Below are positions 46,333 through 54,142 of a stretch of 64,000 bases of DNA, piece after piece; position 1 is the stretch's first letter, and the number at the start of each line of letters is the position of its first letter. The notes beneath the pieces are model-generated. The model made no database searches and had not been told where the DNA came from. It saw only the letters and a list, made by a program, of their open reading frames with translations. Source of the DNA: Streptomyces sp. ML-6 (GTDB lineage: Bacteria > Actinomycetota > Actinomycetes > Streptomycetales > Streptomycetaceae). A program made the translations under genes and the position numbers. The stretch lies in NCBI RefSeq assembly GCF_030116705.1, contig NZ_JAOTIK010000001.1:5236501-5300500 (forward strand). The letters are read 5' to 3'.

Positions 46333-46940
46333 GCATGATCAGACTCCTTCTGGCCGAGGACCAGTCCATGGTGCGCGAGGCCCTGGCGGCGCTTCTCGGC
46401 CTGGAACCCGACATCGAGGTGGTGGCCCAGGTCGCCCGTGGGGACGAGGTGGTGGCCGCCGCCCACGCGCACGACATCGATGTGGCACTCCTGGACATCG
46501 AGATGCCGGGCATGACCGGAATCGAGGCGACGGCCGCCCTGCGGCGCGAGTTCCCGGCCGTGAAGGTCGTCGTCGTCACCACCTTCGGCCGCCCCGGCTA
46601 CCTGCGCCGGGCCATGGAGTCGGGTGCCGACGCCTTCCTGGTGAAGGACGCCCCGGCCGCCGAACTGGCCGCCGCGGTACGGAAGGTGCTCGCCGGGGAA
46701 CGCGTCATCGACCCGACGCTCGCGGCGGCGGCCCTCGCCGACGGGGCGAGCCCGCTCACCGACCGCGAACGCGACGTGCTGCGGGCGGCGGCGGACGGCT
46801 CCACCAACACGGAGATCGCCGCCGCCCTCCACCTGTCCCAGGGGACGGTGCGCAACTATCTCTCCATGGCCATCCAGAAACTGGCGGCCCGCAACCGCGC
46901 GGAGGCGGTCCGCATCGCCCGCGAGAAGGGCTGGCTGTAG
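46329..46940 (+). CDS. NarL/LuxR-type response regulator
   Basis: 203 residues. Receiver domain with acidic pocket Glu10/Asp11, phospho-acceptor Asp56 (LLDIEMPG), the switch Thr in VVTTFGRPG and Lys in FLVKDAPAAE. The LuxR helix-turn-helix is at about residues 143-200 (LTDRERDVLRAAADGSTNTE). Pairs with the kinase upstream and probably controls this exporter operon. Starts four bases before the kinase stop (ATGA-type overlap). Confidence 0.95.
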   Translation: MSMIRLLLAEDQSMVREALAALLGLEPDIEVVAQVARGDEVVAAAHAHDIDVALLDIEMPGMTGIEATAALRREFPAVKVVVVTTFGRPGYLRRAMESGADAFLVKDAPAAELAAAVRKVLAGERVIDPTLAAAALADGASPLTDRERDVLRAAADGSTNTEIAAALHLSQGTVRNYLSMAIQKLAARNRAEAVRIAREKGWL

Positions 46941-47011
46941 AACCGGGCCGGGTCCGGAGCCGACGGACAATTTGCGTGCGCGGACCGGCCACGTGGGGAA
47001 ACACTGTGCGA

Positions 47012-47935
47012 ATGACATCCCCATCTTCCCCGCCCTTCTCATCCTCCCCGTCCTTCCCGTCCTCCCGGACGTCGCAGGAACTGGCCCTCGCTCATGTCGC
47101 GGAACTGGCCTCGGGCCCTCCGATGGATCCGGCGCTCCGGGTGACCCTCAACTTCCATCCGGACCGCCTGATACACGGCACGTCGATACTGGACGCGATG
47201 GCCGAGGACGGCGTCTACTGCTCGCAGTTCGTCACGGGAACCAGCAACGGCGGGCTGACCGCGCACCCCGGAGGCGACCGGTGGCGCTGGGAGAGCCGGA
47301 TCTTCAACGGGGCGTACGACAAGGCAGCCGCCCATGAGCGCCCCGTCTACGGGGCGTTGAACTTCCGCCGGAAGCCGGTCGGCGGGGCCCCGCGATTCGG
47401 CTCCGCTCATTTCCGGCTGGCGGCCGGGACACTGGAGCGGACCACGTTCTGTTACCCGGACAGTTTCCTGGAGCCCTCGGATTTCGGCGTCGCACACCGC
47501 ATGGGACTCATCGGCCTCGCTCTCGCCGATCAGCAGGACGACCTCGACGACTACATCGAGGCCCAGGTGCACGGCCCGGTCCGCCTGACCCGCCCGGACC
47601 GCCATGTGGAGGCCCTGGTCCTGGACCCCTCCTACCGGAACACGACCGTCGAGGCCGCGGCCCTGCGCCTCGGCTGCCCGGTGGAGTGGCACCCCGGCTT
47701 CCGCCTCACGGTCGAGGAACTCCACCGCCACCCCGACTACCGGGGCCAGGAGTACGTCGACCTGGGCACGAAGATCGCCGTCGACGGCGTACTCGACCCC
47801 CGCATCCTCGGAGAAGCCACCCACGACGACCGCTTCGACCCCCAGGCGGTCAAGAGGGTGTGGCACTACCTGGCACGGTTCGGCCAGCAGGGTCCGGCCG
47901 CCACCTCCGGCGACGACGACCCGGCGGGGACCTGA
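47012..47935 (+). CDS. DUF3626 family protein
   Basis: 307 residues from ATG 47012; GTG 46976 is an upstream in-frame alternative. After a Ser/Pro-rich start (~20 residues) the domain shows VTLNFHPDRLIHGTSILDAM, QFVTGTSNGGLTAHPGGDRW, the conserved SRIFNGAYDKA, YGALNFRRKPVGGAPRFGSAH and TTFCYPDSFLEPSDFGVAHR, as I remember for DUF3626. Its role is unknown; conserved His, Asp and Arg in the first half suggest an enzyme, perhaps acting on nucleotides or proteins. Single gene next to the toxin locus. Base composition is like the host genome. Confidence 0.85.
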   Translation: MTSPSSPPFSSSPSFPSSRTSQELALAHVAELASGPPMDPALRVTLNFHPDRLIHGTSILDAMAEDGVYCSQFVTGTSNGGLTAHPGGDRWRWESRIFNGAYDKAAAHERPVYGALNFRRKPVGGAPRFGSAHFRLAAGTLERTTFCYPDSFLEPSDFGVAHRMGLIGLALADQQDDLDDYIEAQVHGPVRLTRPDRHVEALVLDPSYRNTTVEAAALRLGCPVEWHPGFRLTVEELHRHPDYRGQEYVDLGTKIAVDGVLDPRILGEATHDDRFDPQAVKRVWHYLARFGQQGPAATSGDDDPAGT

Positions 47936-47995
47936 GCTGAGCCGGAGACCGCGATCCCGCTGCCTCGTCCCGCCTGCTGCGGCATAACCGGGGAC

Positions 47996-48663
47996 TCACG
48001 TGGGGAATTCGCCGAGCCAACTGTGCTGGAGGAGGTGTTGGGGGAGGTAATCGGATTCGACACCGATGGGGAATTTGCTGTCGTGTGCGAGGCAGGCGAT
48101 GGCGAGGGGGGGCGAGTGCGATGCTGCCGTCGATGTCGGTGGTGCGTTCTTCGGTGAGGGTCCAGTAGGCCTGGTGGAGTTTCAGGGTTTCGATCAGGGC
48201 GGGGGTGAAGCCTTCGGTGTCCCTGGTGACGAAGTGGTGGAAGAGGTTGATGGGCGGATAGAGCTGTCCCTGCAGCAGGTCGAGGGGGGCGATCCGGGCG
48301 ATGGCGGGGTCCGTCATCTCGATCGTGGTGGTGAGTTTCTCCGCCAGGCCGGGGCGGCGGAGCCAGTAGGTCTGCAGGGTGTCGACCCAGTGGTAGATGT
48401 ACTCGTCGTACGCCCCCTCCGGGGCCCGCAGCCGTTCCAGCGGGATCTCGCACAACTGCGTCATCCGCTGCTGCTCACGGCAGATGACGGCGAGCCAGAA
48501 CGCGGACAGCCAGTTGCCGGCAGAGGCGGACGACCTCGGCCCCCTGGCTGCCGGGAGAGTCCGCACTCCAGGGGCGCTTCCCTGCCCGGCCCCCCTGCCA
48601 CCGGGGCGTTCGGTACATCCCTGAGCTCGATCAGTGCGGCCGTGGGACTGAGTCCGCGCCCAT
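47996..48663 (-). pseudogene. Immunity 49 (Imm49) family gene, truncated and frameshifted
   Basis: The middle part is a clear Imm49 sequence: WLSAFWLAVICREQQRMTQL, then RLRAPEGAYDEYIYHWVDTL, then LYPPINLFHHFV. At a run of seven G (48106-48112; C7 in the coding strand) the frame is lost. With six C the sequence would continue as LAIACLAHDSKFPIGVESDY to HSWLGEFPT and stop at 47996, the usual family end. The N-terminal ~70 residues of the family are not recognisable upstream of about 48540, and the open frame instead runs into the inverted-repeat element at 48665. Imm49 proteins neutralise polymorphic toxins in Actinobacteria; here it looks like a decayed orphan immunity gene. Confidence 0.78.
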
Positions 48664-48664
48664 A

Positions 48665-48756
48665 AGGGCCTGCCGGGAAATAACTTGCGTGTTCTGGCTC
48701 TTGGCATCCCGGCGCAGTCAGGATGTTCGACAACAAGTCATTTCCCGGCAGGCCCT
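48665..48756. mobile_element. 92-bp element with 23-bp terminal inverted repeats (MITE-like)
   Basis: AGGGCCTGCCGGGAAATAAC plus TTG (48665-48687) recurs inverted at 48734-48756 with 22 of 23 matches. The 46-bp interior has no coding content. It separates the Imm49 remnant from the intact small immunity gene. Size and ends suggest a non-autonomous miniature element or an excision/deletion product of a larger insertion sequence. A clear target duplication was not found (flanks CATA and AAGC). Confidence 0.75.
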
Positions 48757-48794
48757 AAGCGCTGCTTGATGCTCTCACCGCTTGAATCCGTCGG

Positions 48795-49082
48795 CTAACC
48801 GGGCGGCAGTGGCTGCTCCGGTGCGTCATTGAACAAATAATCATACATGCCGCGAAGATAGGCTTGCAGGGTTTCTCTGTCGGGAAATTCAATATCAGTC
48901 AGTCGTTCATATTCGGCTGGCCCGAAGGAGTCATCCGAAATGATCTCCTCGAATCCTGTACGAATCAAATCAACGTAGGAGTCGCTGAAGCTCAACAAAG
49001 TGGGTCTCAGGTCACCATTCGTCTCATATCCTCGCTCAAGATCCAGGTTCACTCTGATGAAATTCTTGAAACGTGCTTCCAT
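48795..49082 (-). CDS. Small acidic protein, probable immunity partner of the toxin
   Basis: 95 residues from ATG 49082 (MEARFKNFIRVNLDLERG), preceded by GAGAAAG. The frame is open upstream into the toxin gene but without coding sense. Hand count gives 140 G/C in 288 bases (49%) against ~72% around it, with codons such as AGA, TTG and ATT rare in Streptomyces, so the gene was acquired recently. It is acidic, with predicted alternating helices and strands, and ends in PEQPLPPG. It lies 13 bases after the toxin gene on the same strand, the standard place of a cognate immunity gene. I do not recognise the family. Confidence 0.8.
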   Translation of the reverse strand: MEARFKNFIRVNLDLERGYETNGDLRPTLLSFSDSYVDLIRTGFEEIISDDSFGPAEYERLTDIEFPDRETLQAYLRGMYDYLFNDAPEQPLPPG

Positions 49083-49095
49083 CAAAAATCTTTCT

Positions 49096-51456
49096 CTATG
49101 GATGCCGACCGGGGGCCGGGTTGGCGAACATGGTGTGCAGGCGGTATTGCCCGTCGGGGAGCAGTCGGTATACGGGCACGATGGTTCCACCCTCGAAGTT
49201 CACCGGCTTGAACTCGTTCAGGTTGGCGGGGTCGCGATAGTAGCCCGTGAATCGTTTCTCGGCACCAGGCCCGAGCACATCACTGATCGATGTCTCCATC
49301 GGCTCACTTCCGGTGCGCGCCATCTCTTCACGGAAGTAGGCATCGGCGCGCACCATGTCTTCCGCGTTGTCAAAACGTGTCGCGAACGCGCCGACTCGGT
49401 GTATGCCGCCGGTCACACCGTCCACCGTAGTGCCGGTCAATGGGTCAACGTTGTTTTCGGACTTTACCAGCCCCGGATAGTTCGAGTTCGGCCCGTAGAG
49501 TTTTGGCGCCCCGTTACTGTCTCGGAGAACTGTGCCGAGCCGGTCCGTCAGGACTTGGTCGTTCGGGTAGAGGTGTCGGCCTGGCGCATGGCCCTGCCCT
49601 CCCTGCCGGTCGTCCAACTCCTTAATGCGTTCATCGACCGCCTTGGGGTCCGTCGGCTGCGCCGCATCATCCGCGCCGTGTGCTGCGTCGTCCAGGCCGC
49701 CTGTGCCCGGGCTTTCCGGGAGACGGGTTTCGCCGCCCGTGGACGGGGGCTCGTGGTGGCCGCCGCCGGGGGCGTCCGTGTGACTGCTGGTGCCGGGAGG
49801 GCCGTCGCCGTGTTCGGCGCCCGAGGGGCCGTCGTTGTGGCCGCCTCGGGGGGTGGTGTCCAGGTTGTTCGTGGGCATGTGGGCGGGCGCGTGGCCGCCG
49901 GGGGTGTGGTCCGGGTGGGGGGCCGGGGTGGGGTCGCTCGTGTGGAGGGGGTCGGAGGTGTCGCTGCCCAGGCGGGTTGTGTCGTCGGGGTTGCGGCTGC
50001 CGACGCTCACCAGTTCGCGTTCGGGGATCTCGGCCGGGGCCGGGGTGGCCGGGTTGCCTGTCGGGGCGTCCTTGGCGTGTTGGATGAGGTCGCCCGCGGC
50101 GTTGTAGAGGCTGCCGTCGGGGGTCAGGAACTGTGACGGGCCGTCCCCGGTGAGTTTGACGGTGCCCGGGGGGAAGGTGGTGGTGCCCTCGGGGAGGCGG
50201 AGGGTGCCGTCGGGGAGTTTGGTTGCCCCGTCCGGGACCGCCGCGCCCGGGGGGAGGTGGATCGTTCCGTCGGGGAGGTGGGCGGCGCCTTCGGGCAGGG
50301 CGAGGGCGCCGTCCACGGCGATGGCCGGGACCTCGAACCCGCTCAGGCCCTTCAGGCCGGCCAGGGCGTCGCCGATGCGGGTCAGGCCGGCGCCCGCGCC
50401 CTTGAAGAGGTAGGTCATGGGGTCGACCGCGCGGGCGGTCCTGCTGGTGAGAGAGAGGGCCTTGGCGGCCAGGCCGGCCTTGCCGGCGCCCGAGGCCGCG
50501 CCGCCGGTGCCGCCGGTGAAGACGGTGGTCAGGACGTTGAAGGTGACCGCTCCGGCCGCGCGGGAGGGGTTGGAGCCCCACTGGTCCCAGGCGATCAAAG
50601 CCTTGCCGGTCTCCTTCACCGCGGTGCCGGAGTCGCGCAGCCACGCGGAGTGGTCGCCGGGCAGGGCGCGCAGGGCGAGCTGGGCGGCGGGGGAGAGGCC
50701 GGTGGCGAGTTTCGCCAGCCCGGTCCAGGCCTCCTTCGCCGCGTCCCCGCCGTCAAAGCCGGCCAGGGTGCCCAGGCCCTTGAGGGTGCCCCAGACCCCG
50801 TCGACGAGGAAGCCCTTGCCGAAGTCGTAGGCGTGCTCCCACACCTGCCACCACGGCGTGGACTCCTCGACCGCCTCCCCCCATGGCAGGGACTTGGCCT
50901 GCTTCAGCACCTCGGCGTCGTACCCGTAGGTGCCCGGCCTGCCCGACCCGTCCCCCGTCTTCAGGGGAGTCCCGCCGACCAGGGCGACGATCTTGGCGTG
51001 GCAGGCCCGTTCCACCTCCTGGAACGCGGTCCACACCTCCGCGATCTCGCCCCGGCGCCGCCTGTTCTCCTCGACCAGGTCCCCGTCCTCATGCCACTCG
51101 TCGTCGCCGTCCACCTTCACCCGGAAGGCCACCGCGTCCCGCTTCAGCTCCTTCAGCCGCTCCACCAACGGAAACGCATCGTCCGAGTACGTGCTCAGCG
51201 CCCCGGCGATCACGCCCAGGTCCTCACTGAGCGACCGGCCCTTCGCCGCGACCGGGCCGGTCGTCGCGAACAGCCGCTCCGCCTCCGGCGCCTTGTAGAA
51301 GGCGCTCAGCCCGCCGAAGCTGCGGTGCACGTCCCCGGCCGCCTCCGCGATCCTCTCCCCATGACCCGACAAGGCCGTCACCTGGGTGTCCAGCAGCGCC
51401 AGGTCACCGGTGAAGACGGGTATGCCGACCGGGTCGACCGGTCCCGGCCCGCTCAC
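49096..51456 (-). CDS. Polymorphic toxin with variable C-terminal tip
   Basis: 786 residues from GTG 51456, overlapping the upstream gene's stop by GTGA. Residues ~1-150 are helical and resemble WXG/LXG-type export domains (DLALLDTQVTALSGHGERI); ~170-380 form a pretoxin region with hydrophobic helices; ~385-450 contain short repeats of the LPDGTIHLPPGA type; ~450-600 is a Pro/His/Asp/Gly-rich linker. The last ~180 residues (from GRHLYPNDQVLTDRLG) are a separate toxin tip encoded by DNA of visibly lower GC. The tip, with H at its start, ATRFDNAEDMVRAD in the middle and VYRLLPDGQYRLHTMF at the end, loosely recalls the CDI RNase A-like fold; this is a weak guess. No signal peptide; type VII export is likely. 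Confidence 0.85.
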   Translation of the reverse strand: MSGPGPVDPVGIPVFTGDLALLDTQVTALSGHGERIAEAAGDVHRSFGGLSAFYKAPEAERLFATTGPVAAKGRSLSEDLGVIAGALSTYSDDAFPLVERLKELKRDAVAFRVKVDGDDEWHEDGDLVEENRRRRGEIAEVWTAFQEVERACHAKIVALVGGTPLKTGDGSGRPGTYGYDAEVLKQAKSLPWGEAVEESTPWWQVWEHAYDFGKGFLVDGVWGTLKGLGTLAGFDGGDAAKEAWTGLAKLATGLSPAAQLALRALPGDHSAWLRDSGTAVKETGKALIAWDQWGSNPSRAAGAVTFNVLTTVFTGGTGGAASGAGKAGLAAKALSLTSRTARAVDPMTYLFKGAGAGLTRIGDALAGLKGLSGFEVPAIAVDGALALPEGAAHLPDGTIHLPPGAAVPDGATKLPDGTLRLPEGTTTFPPGTVKLTGDGPSQFLTPDGSLYNAAGDLIQHAKDAPTGNPATPAPAEIPERELVSVGSRNPDDTTRLGSDTSDPLHTSDPTPAPHPDHTPGGHAPAHMPTNNLDTTPRGGHNDGPSGAEHGDGPPGTSSHTDAPGGGHHEPPSTGGETRLPESPGTGGLDDAAHGADDAAQPTDPKAVDERIKELDDRQGGQGHAPGRHLYPNDQVLTDRLGTVLRDSNGAPKLYGPNSNYPGLVKSENNVDPLTGTTVDGVTGGIHRVGAFATRFDNAEDMVRADAYFREEMARTGSEPMETSISDVLGPGAEKRFTGYYRDPANLNEFKPVNFEGGTIVPVYRLLPDGQYRLHTMFANPAPGRHP

Positions 51457-51878
51457 CGCCCCTCCCCGCCGCGCCTGAGCAGGTCCAGCCGCACCGCCCG
51501 TGCCGCGTTCTGCGCGTGCTCGGCCGCCTCCAGGTCACCCCGGCAGTACGCGCCCGTCGCCTCCGCCGCCCCCAGCACCGACGCCTCCGTGCGCTCGGCC
51601 ATCGACCGGAAGTCCCGGTCACGCCCTTGCAGGAACTCGCCCAGCGCCGCGGCCACCGGACCCATCGCCGCACGCGACAACGGCGCACTCCCCGGGACGA
51701 CCGGACCCTGCACAGGAGTGGACGCCTGCGGCCCCGGCACCGCCGTCCCCGCCGCCCGCGCCGCCTCCGACACCGTCTCCAGCATCGCCGTCAGGGCCTT
51801 CTGCAGATCACCGGCATGCCCGCCGACCACCTTCAACTGGCCCTGAACCCCCTGCGGCCTGATGTCCCACCCCACCAC
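51453..51878 (-). CDS. Small WXG100-like partner protein (DUF6507-like)
   Basis: 141 residues from GTG 51878 (or the adjacent GTG at 51875), with AGGGGG 7 nt upstream. N-terminal VGWDIRPQGVQGQLKVV followed by two long amphipathic helices with a Pro-rich hinge at about residue 60, similar in shape to ESX/WXG100 secretion partners. I recall the opening GWDI-x-x-x-GVQG from DUF6507. Encoded directly before the toxin with a 4-bp overlap, so the two are made together; it may be chaperone or export partner for the toxin. Host-like GC, unlike the toxin tip and immunity gene. Confidence 0.78.
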   Translation of the reverse strand: MVGWDIRPQGVQGQLKVVGGHAGDLQKALTAMLETVSEAARAAGTAVPGPQASTPVQGPVVPGSAPLSRAAMGPVAAALGEFLQGRDRDFRSMAERTEASVLGAAEATGAYCRGDLEAAEHAQNAARAVRLDLLRRGGEGR

Positions 51879-52175
51879 GGCAAGCCCCCTGCCTCTCGTC
51901 CCCGCGACCCCGGCCCCACGCACGGCGAACAACCGTTCGCATGGTCATCTCTATCAACCCGGGCGTCGCTGGTGCAATCAGCAAACCGTCAATTGGCCAA
52001 CCTTGGCTCGCTTGTGACGTGGTGAAACATGATCTGAGCGGTTCCGGGCGACGTGGGGGGCTTGTTTGCAGTTCGCGGCCGGAGGGGGTGCCTTCCTGGC
52101 AAGTGGTCAATTTTTGGCGACAGGTCCAAAAGGTACATAAAGCACAAAAGGTGAATTGATGGTTATTCTGCGGGA
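51879..52175. promoter_or_regulatory. Divergent promoter region, toxin operon and DUF981 gene
   Basis: 297 bp without a gene and less GC-rich than its surroundings, especially 51940-52040 and 52100-52170. It must hold the promoter of the toxin operon (leftward) and of the DUF981 gene (rightward). I could not assign boxes with confidence. Confidence 0.5.
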
Positions 52176-52898
52176 ATGATGCAGTACGTCGCGCCGCTCG
52201 CCGCATCCGGCCTGAAGATCGACTGGACTCGGATGCCGACCTACAACACGATCATGTCCGTGGCCGCCGGTGCCGGACTTCTGCTCCTGGTGGTGCTGGG
52301 GCGTCAGTTCCTCACCTCACGGAGCGCCATCGCCCCCGAGGGATGGGCGCTGGCCTTCGGCGCCCTCGGCTTCACCCTCGTCACCACCGGTCTCCACATG
52401 ACCCTGACCTGGCCGCTCGCCGGGCAGGGTTTTCCGTTCGACAACGTCATCTTCGGTGAGCCGGCCCTGGCCTTCGGCGTATTTCTGCTCGCCGCCGCCT
52501 TCTACCTCTGGAAGCGGGGCGCCGAACTCCTCGGCGACGACCGCGTCACCCGTACGGCCCAGATCGCCGCGCCCATTTCCGTGTTCGTCTTCGGCATGGG
52601 GCTCGCCTGCTTCGGCATCGCCGCCGCAGGCTGGAAGTACACCCTCTTCGCCGCCCCGCCGGAAGAACCCATCTCCGGTGAGTTCGCGGAGTGGCCGCTT
52701 CTGGAGGCGAGCTTCATGTCCGGGCTGTACGTCCTGGTCGGTATCGGCGCGGTCCTCTTCCCGTTCGCGCTGCGGCGGCCCAGGACATGGATGAGCACGG
52801 TCATCGGAGTCGCCTGGGGGCTGGCCGGCCTCGCCTTCCTGTTCTTCGGCGCACTGAACTACTTCACCCACATCGGGCTCATCGTCAACACCATGTGA
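52176..52898 (+). CDS. DUF981 family membrane protein
   Basis: 240 residues starting at one of two adjacent ATG codons. Seven hydrophobic segments; the opening MPTYNTIMSVAAGAGLLLLV after a ~20-residue N-terminus is, as I remember, characteristic of DUF981. Conserved His/Trp at GLHMTLTWPL and GEPALAFGV follow. Function unknown. It ends 8 bp before the convergent glycosyltransferase gene. Two TM segments at the C-terminus (WMSTVIGVAWGLAGLAFLFF and the end) are intact, so the gene looks whole. Confidence 0.82.
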   Translation: MMQYVAPLAASGLKIDWTRMPTYNTIMSVAAGAGLLLLVVLGRQFLTSRSAIAPEGWALAFGALGFTLVTTGLHMTLTWPLAGQGFPFDNVIFGEPALAFGVFLLAAAFYLWKRGAELLGDDRVTRTAQIAAPISVFVFGMGLACFGIAAAGWKYTLFAAPPEEPISGEFAEWPLLEASFMSGLYVLVGIGAVLFPFALRRPRTWMSTVIGVAWGLAGLAFLFFGALNYFTHIGLIVNTM

Positions 52899-52905
52899 CC
52901 AGAGG

Positions 52906-53787
52906 TCAGAGGATCGGCGGGCGGCCCAAGCGGGTCATGCGCCACACCGTGCGCCACTTCATCGCCTTGCGCGGGCCGCACGACGTCCGCACGCCCTCGG
53001 CGAAGCCGCCCCACCACGCCTTCGCGCCGCTCAAGGAGCGCATGCGGATCATGGTGATCAGGGTCCACACGCCGAGGTAGACCGGGATCAGCGGCACCGG
53101 GAGGCGGCGGCGTGCCAGCCATACGCGGTTGCGCGCCGTGAACCGGTAGTAGACCGCGTGCCGTGCCGGGGAGGTCTTCGGGTGCTGGAGGACGAGATCG
53201 GGCTCGTACAGGATCTTCCAGCCCTCGTCGAGCGCACGCCATGCCAGGTCGGACTCCTCGTGCCCGAAGAAGAACTCCCCGGCCCACAGCCCGGTCTGCC
53301 TGAGCATCGGTACGGAGAAGGCGTGCCCGCCGCCGAGGAACGCCGTCACCAGGCCCCGACGCACCGGGTCGTCGGCGCGCAGCCGGGGAATCCAGCGCCG
53401 TTCGGTGTGCCCGTGCTCGTCGGCGACCCGGAAGCCGACGATCCCGAGCCGCGGGTCGGACGCGAACAGTTCCTGGACCTTCCGGAACACGCCCGTGTCG
53501 ATGAGCAGGCCGTCGTCGTCCAGCTCGACGACGACATCGACGTCGCCGGAGTCGCGCAGCAGCTCCAGACCGACGTTGCGGCCCCCCGGGCAGCCCAGGT
53601 TCTCGTCGAGAGGAACCTTGGTCACGTTCTCCGCCACGTCCACATCGATGAGGGGCGTCGCGTTGCCGATCAGTACCACGCGGGCCGCCGGTACGTCCTG
53701 CTTCTCCACCGAGGTGAGAAGAGCATCCAGTTCCCGTGGGCGGGTGCCCATGGTCACGATGACGACCCCGATACGCGGCAACGACAT
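52906..53787 (-). CDS. Glycosyltransferase family 2
   Basis: 293 residues with a GT-A fold: IGVVIVTMGTRPRELDALL at the start (nucleotide-sugar binding), GNATPLIDVDV, the conserved NLGCPGGRNVGLELL loop, metal-binding VVELDDDGL (DXD type), and the acceptor-side region GHEESDLAWRALDEGW containing the usual ED-like acidic pair. The C-terminal ~60 residues hold a membrane-associated segment (LPVPLIPVYLGVWTLITMI). Such enzymes transfer sugars to lipids, wall polymers or proteins. Single gene; neighbours do not identify the acceptor. Confidence 0.9.
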   Translation of the reverse strand: MSLPRIGVVIVTMGTRPRELDALLTSVEKQDVPAARVVLIGNATPLIDVDVAENVTKVPLDENLGCPGGRNVGLELLRDSGDVDVVVELDDDGLLIDTGVFRKVQELFASDPRLGIVGFRVADEHGHTERRWIPRLRADDPVRRGLVTAFLGGGHAFSVPMLRQTGLWAGEFFFGHEESDLAWRALDEGWKILYEPDLVLQHPKTSPARHAVYYRFTARNRVWLARRRLPVPLIPVYLGVWTLITMIRMRSLSGAKAWWGGFAEGVRTSCGPRKAMKWRTVWRMTRLGRPPIL

Positions 53788-53871
53788 AGCGGCAAACTCC
53801 AGTGGTTGGCAGAGTGCCGATGCTAGCGCCGCGCGACATGGTCGCCGCGCCGCCCCTCCCGCCGTTGCGGC

Positions 53872-53933
53872 GAAGCCGGCTCGGAACGCAGCCGCCCGGA
53901 CCGAAGCCGACTCGGAACGCAGCCGCCCGGACC
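53872..53933. repeat. Two tandem 31-bp repeats
   Basis: GAAGCCGGCTCGGAACGCAG plus CCGCCCGGACC (53872-53902) is repeated with one change at 53903-53933. The 53788-54142 gap holds nothing else certain. A 33-codon frame from ATG 54050 to 54148 resembles the end of a degraded gene but is not recognisable. Confidence 0.75.
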
Positions 53934-54142
53934 GCGGACACCCGGAACCCCGGACGGTCCTGAGCGGCAGTGCGTCTGCTGTGGCGTGAACTGATCACCG
54001 GACAAGGTGAGTTGAGGAACGCTTCTCCGTGCCTCCGCAGGCTGGGCGCCATGGTGGCGGACGGCGCATACAGCGCGAACGGTGCGGAGGACACGGTGCG
54101 GCGGATCGTCGACCGCAACCCGCGGGAGCCGGTGCGGTCGGG

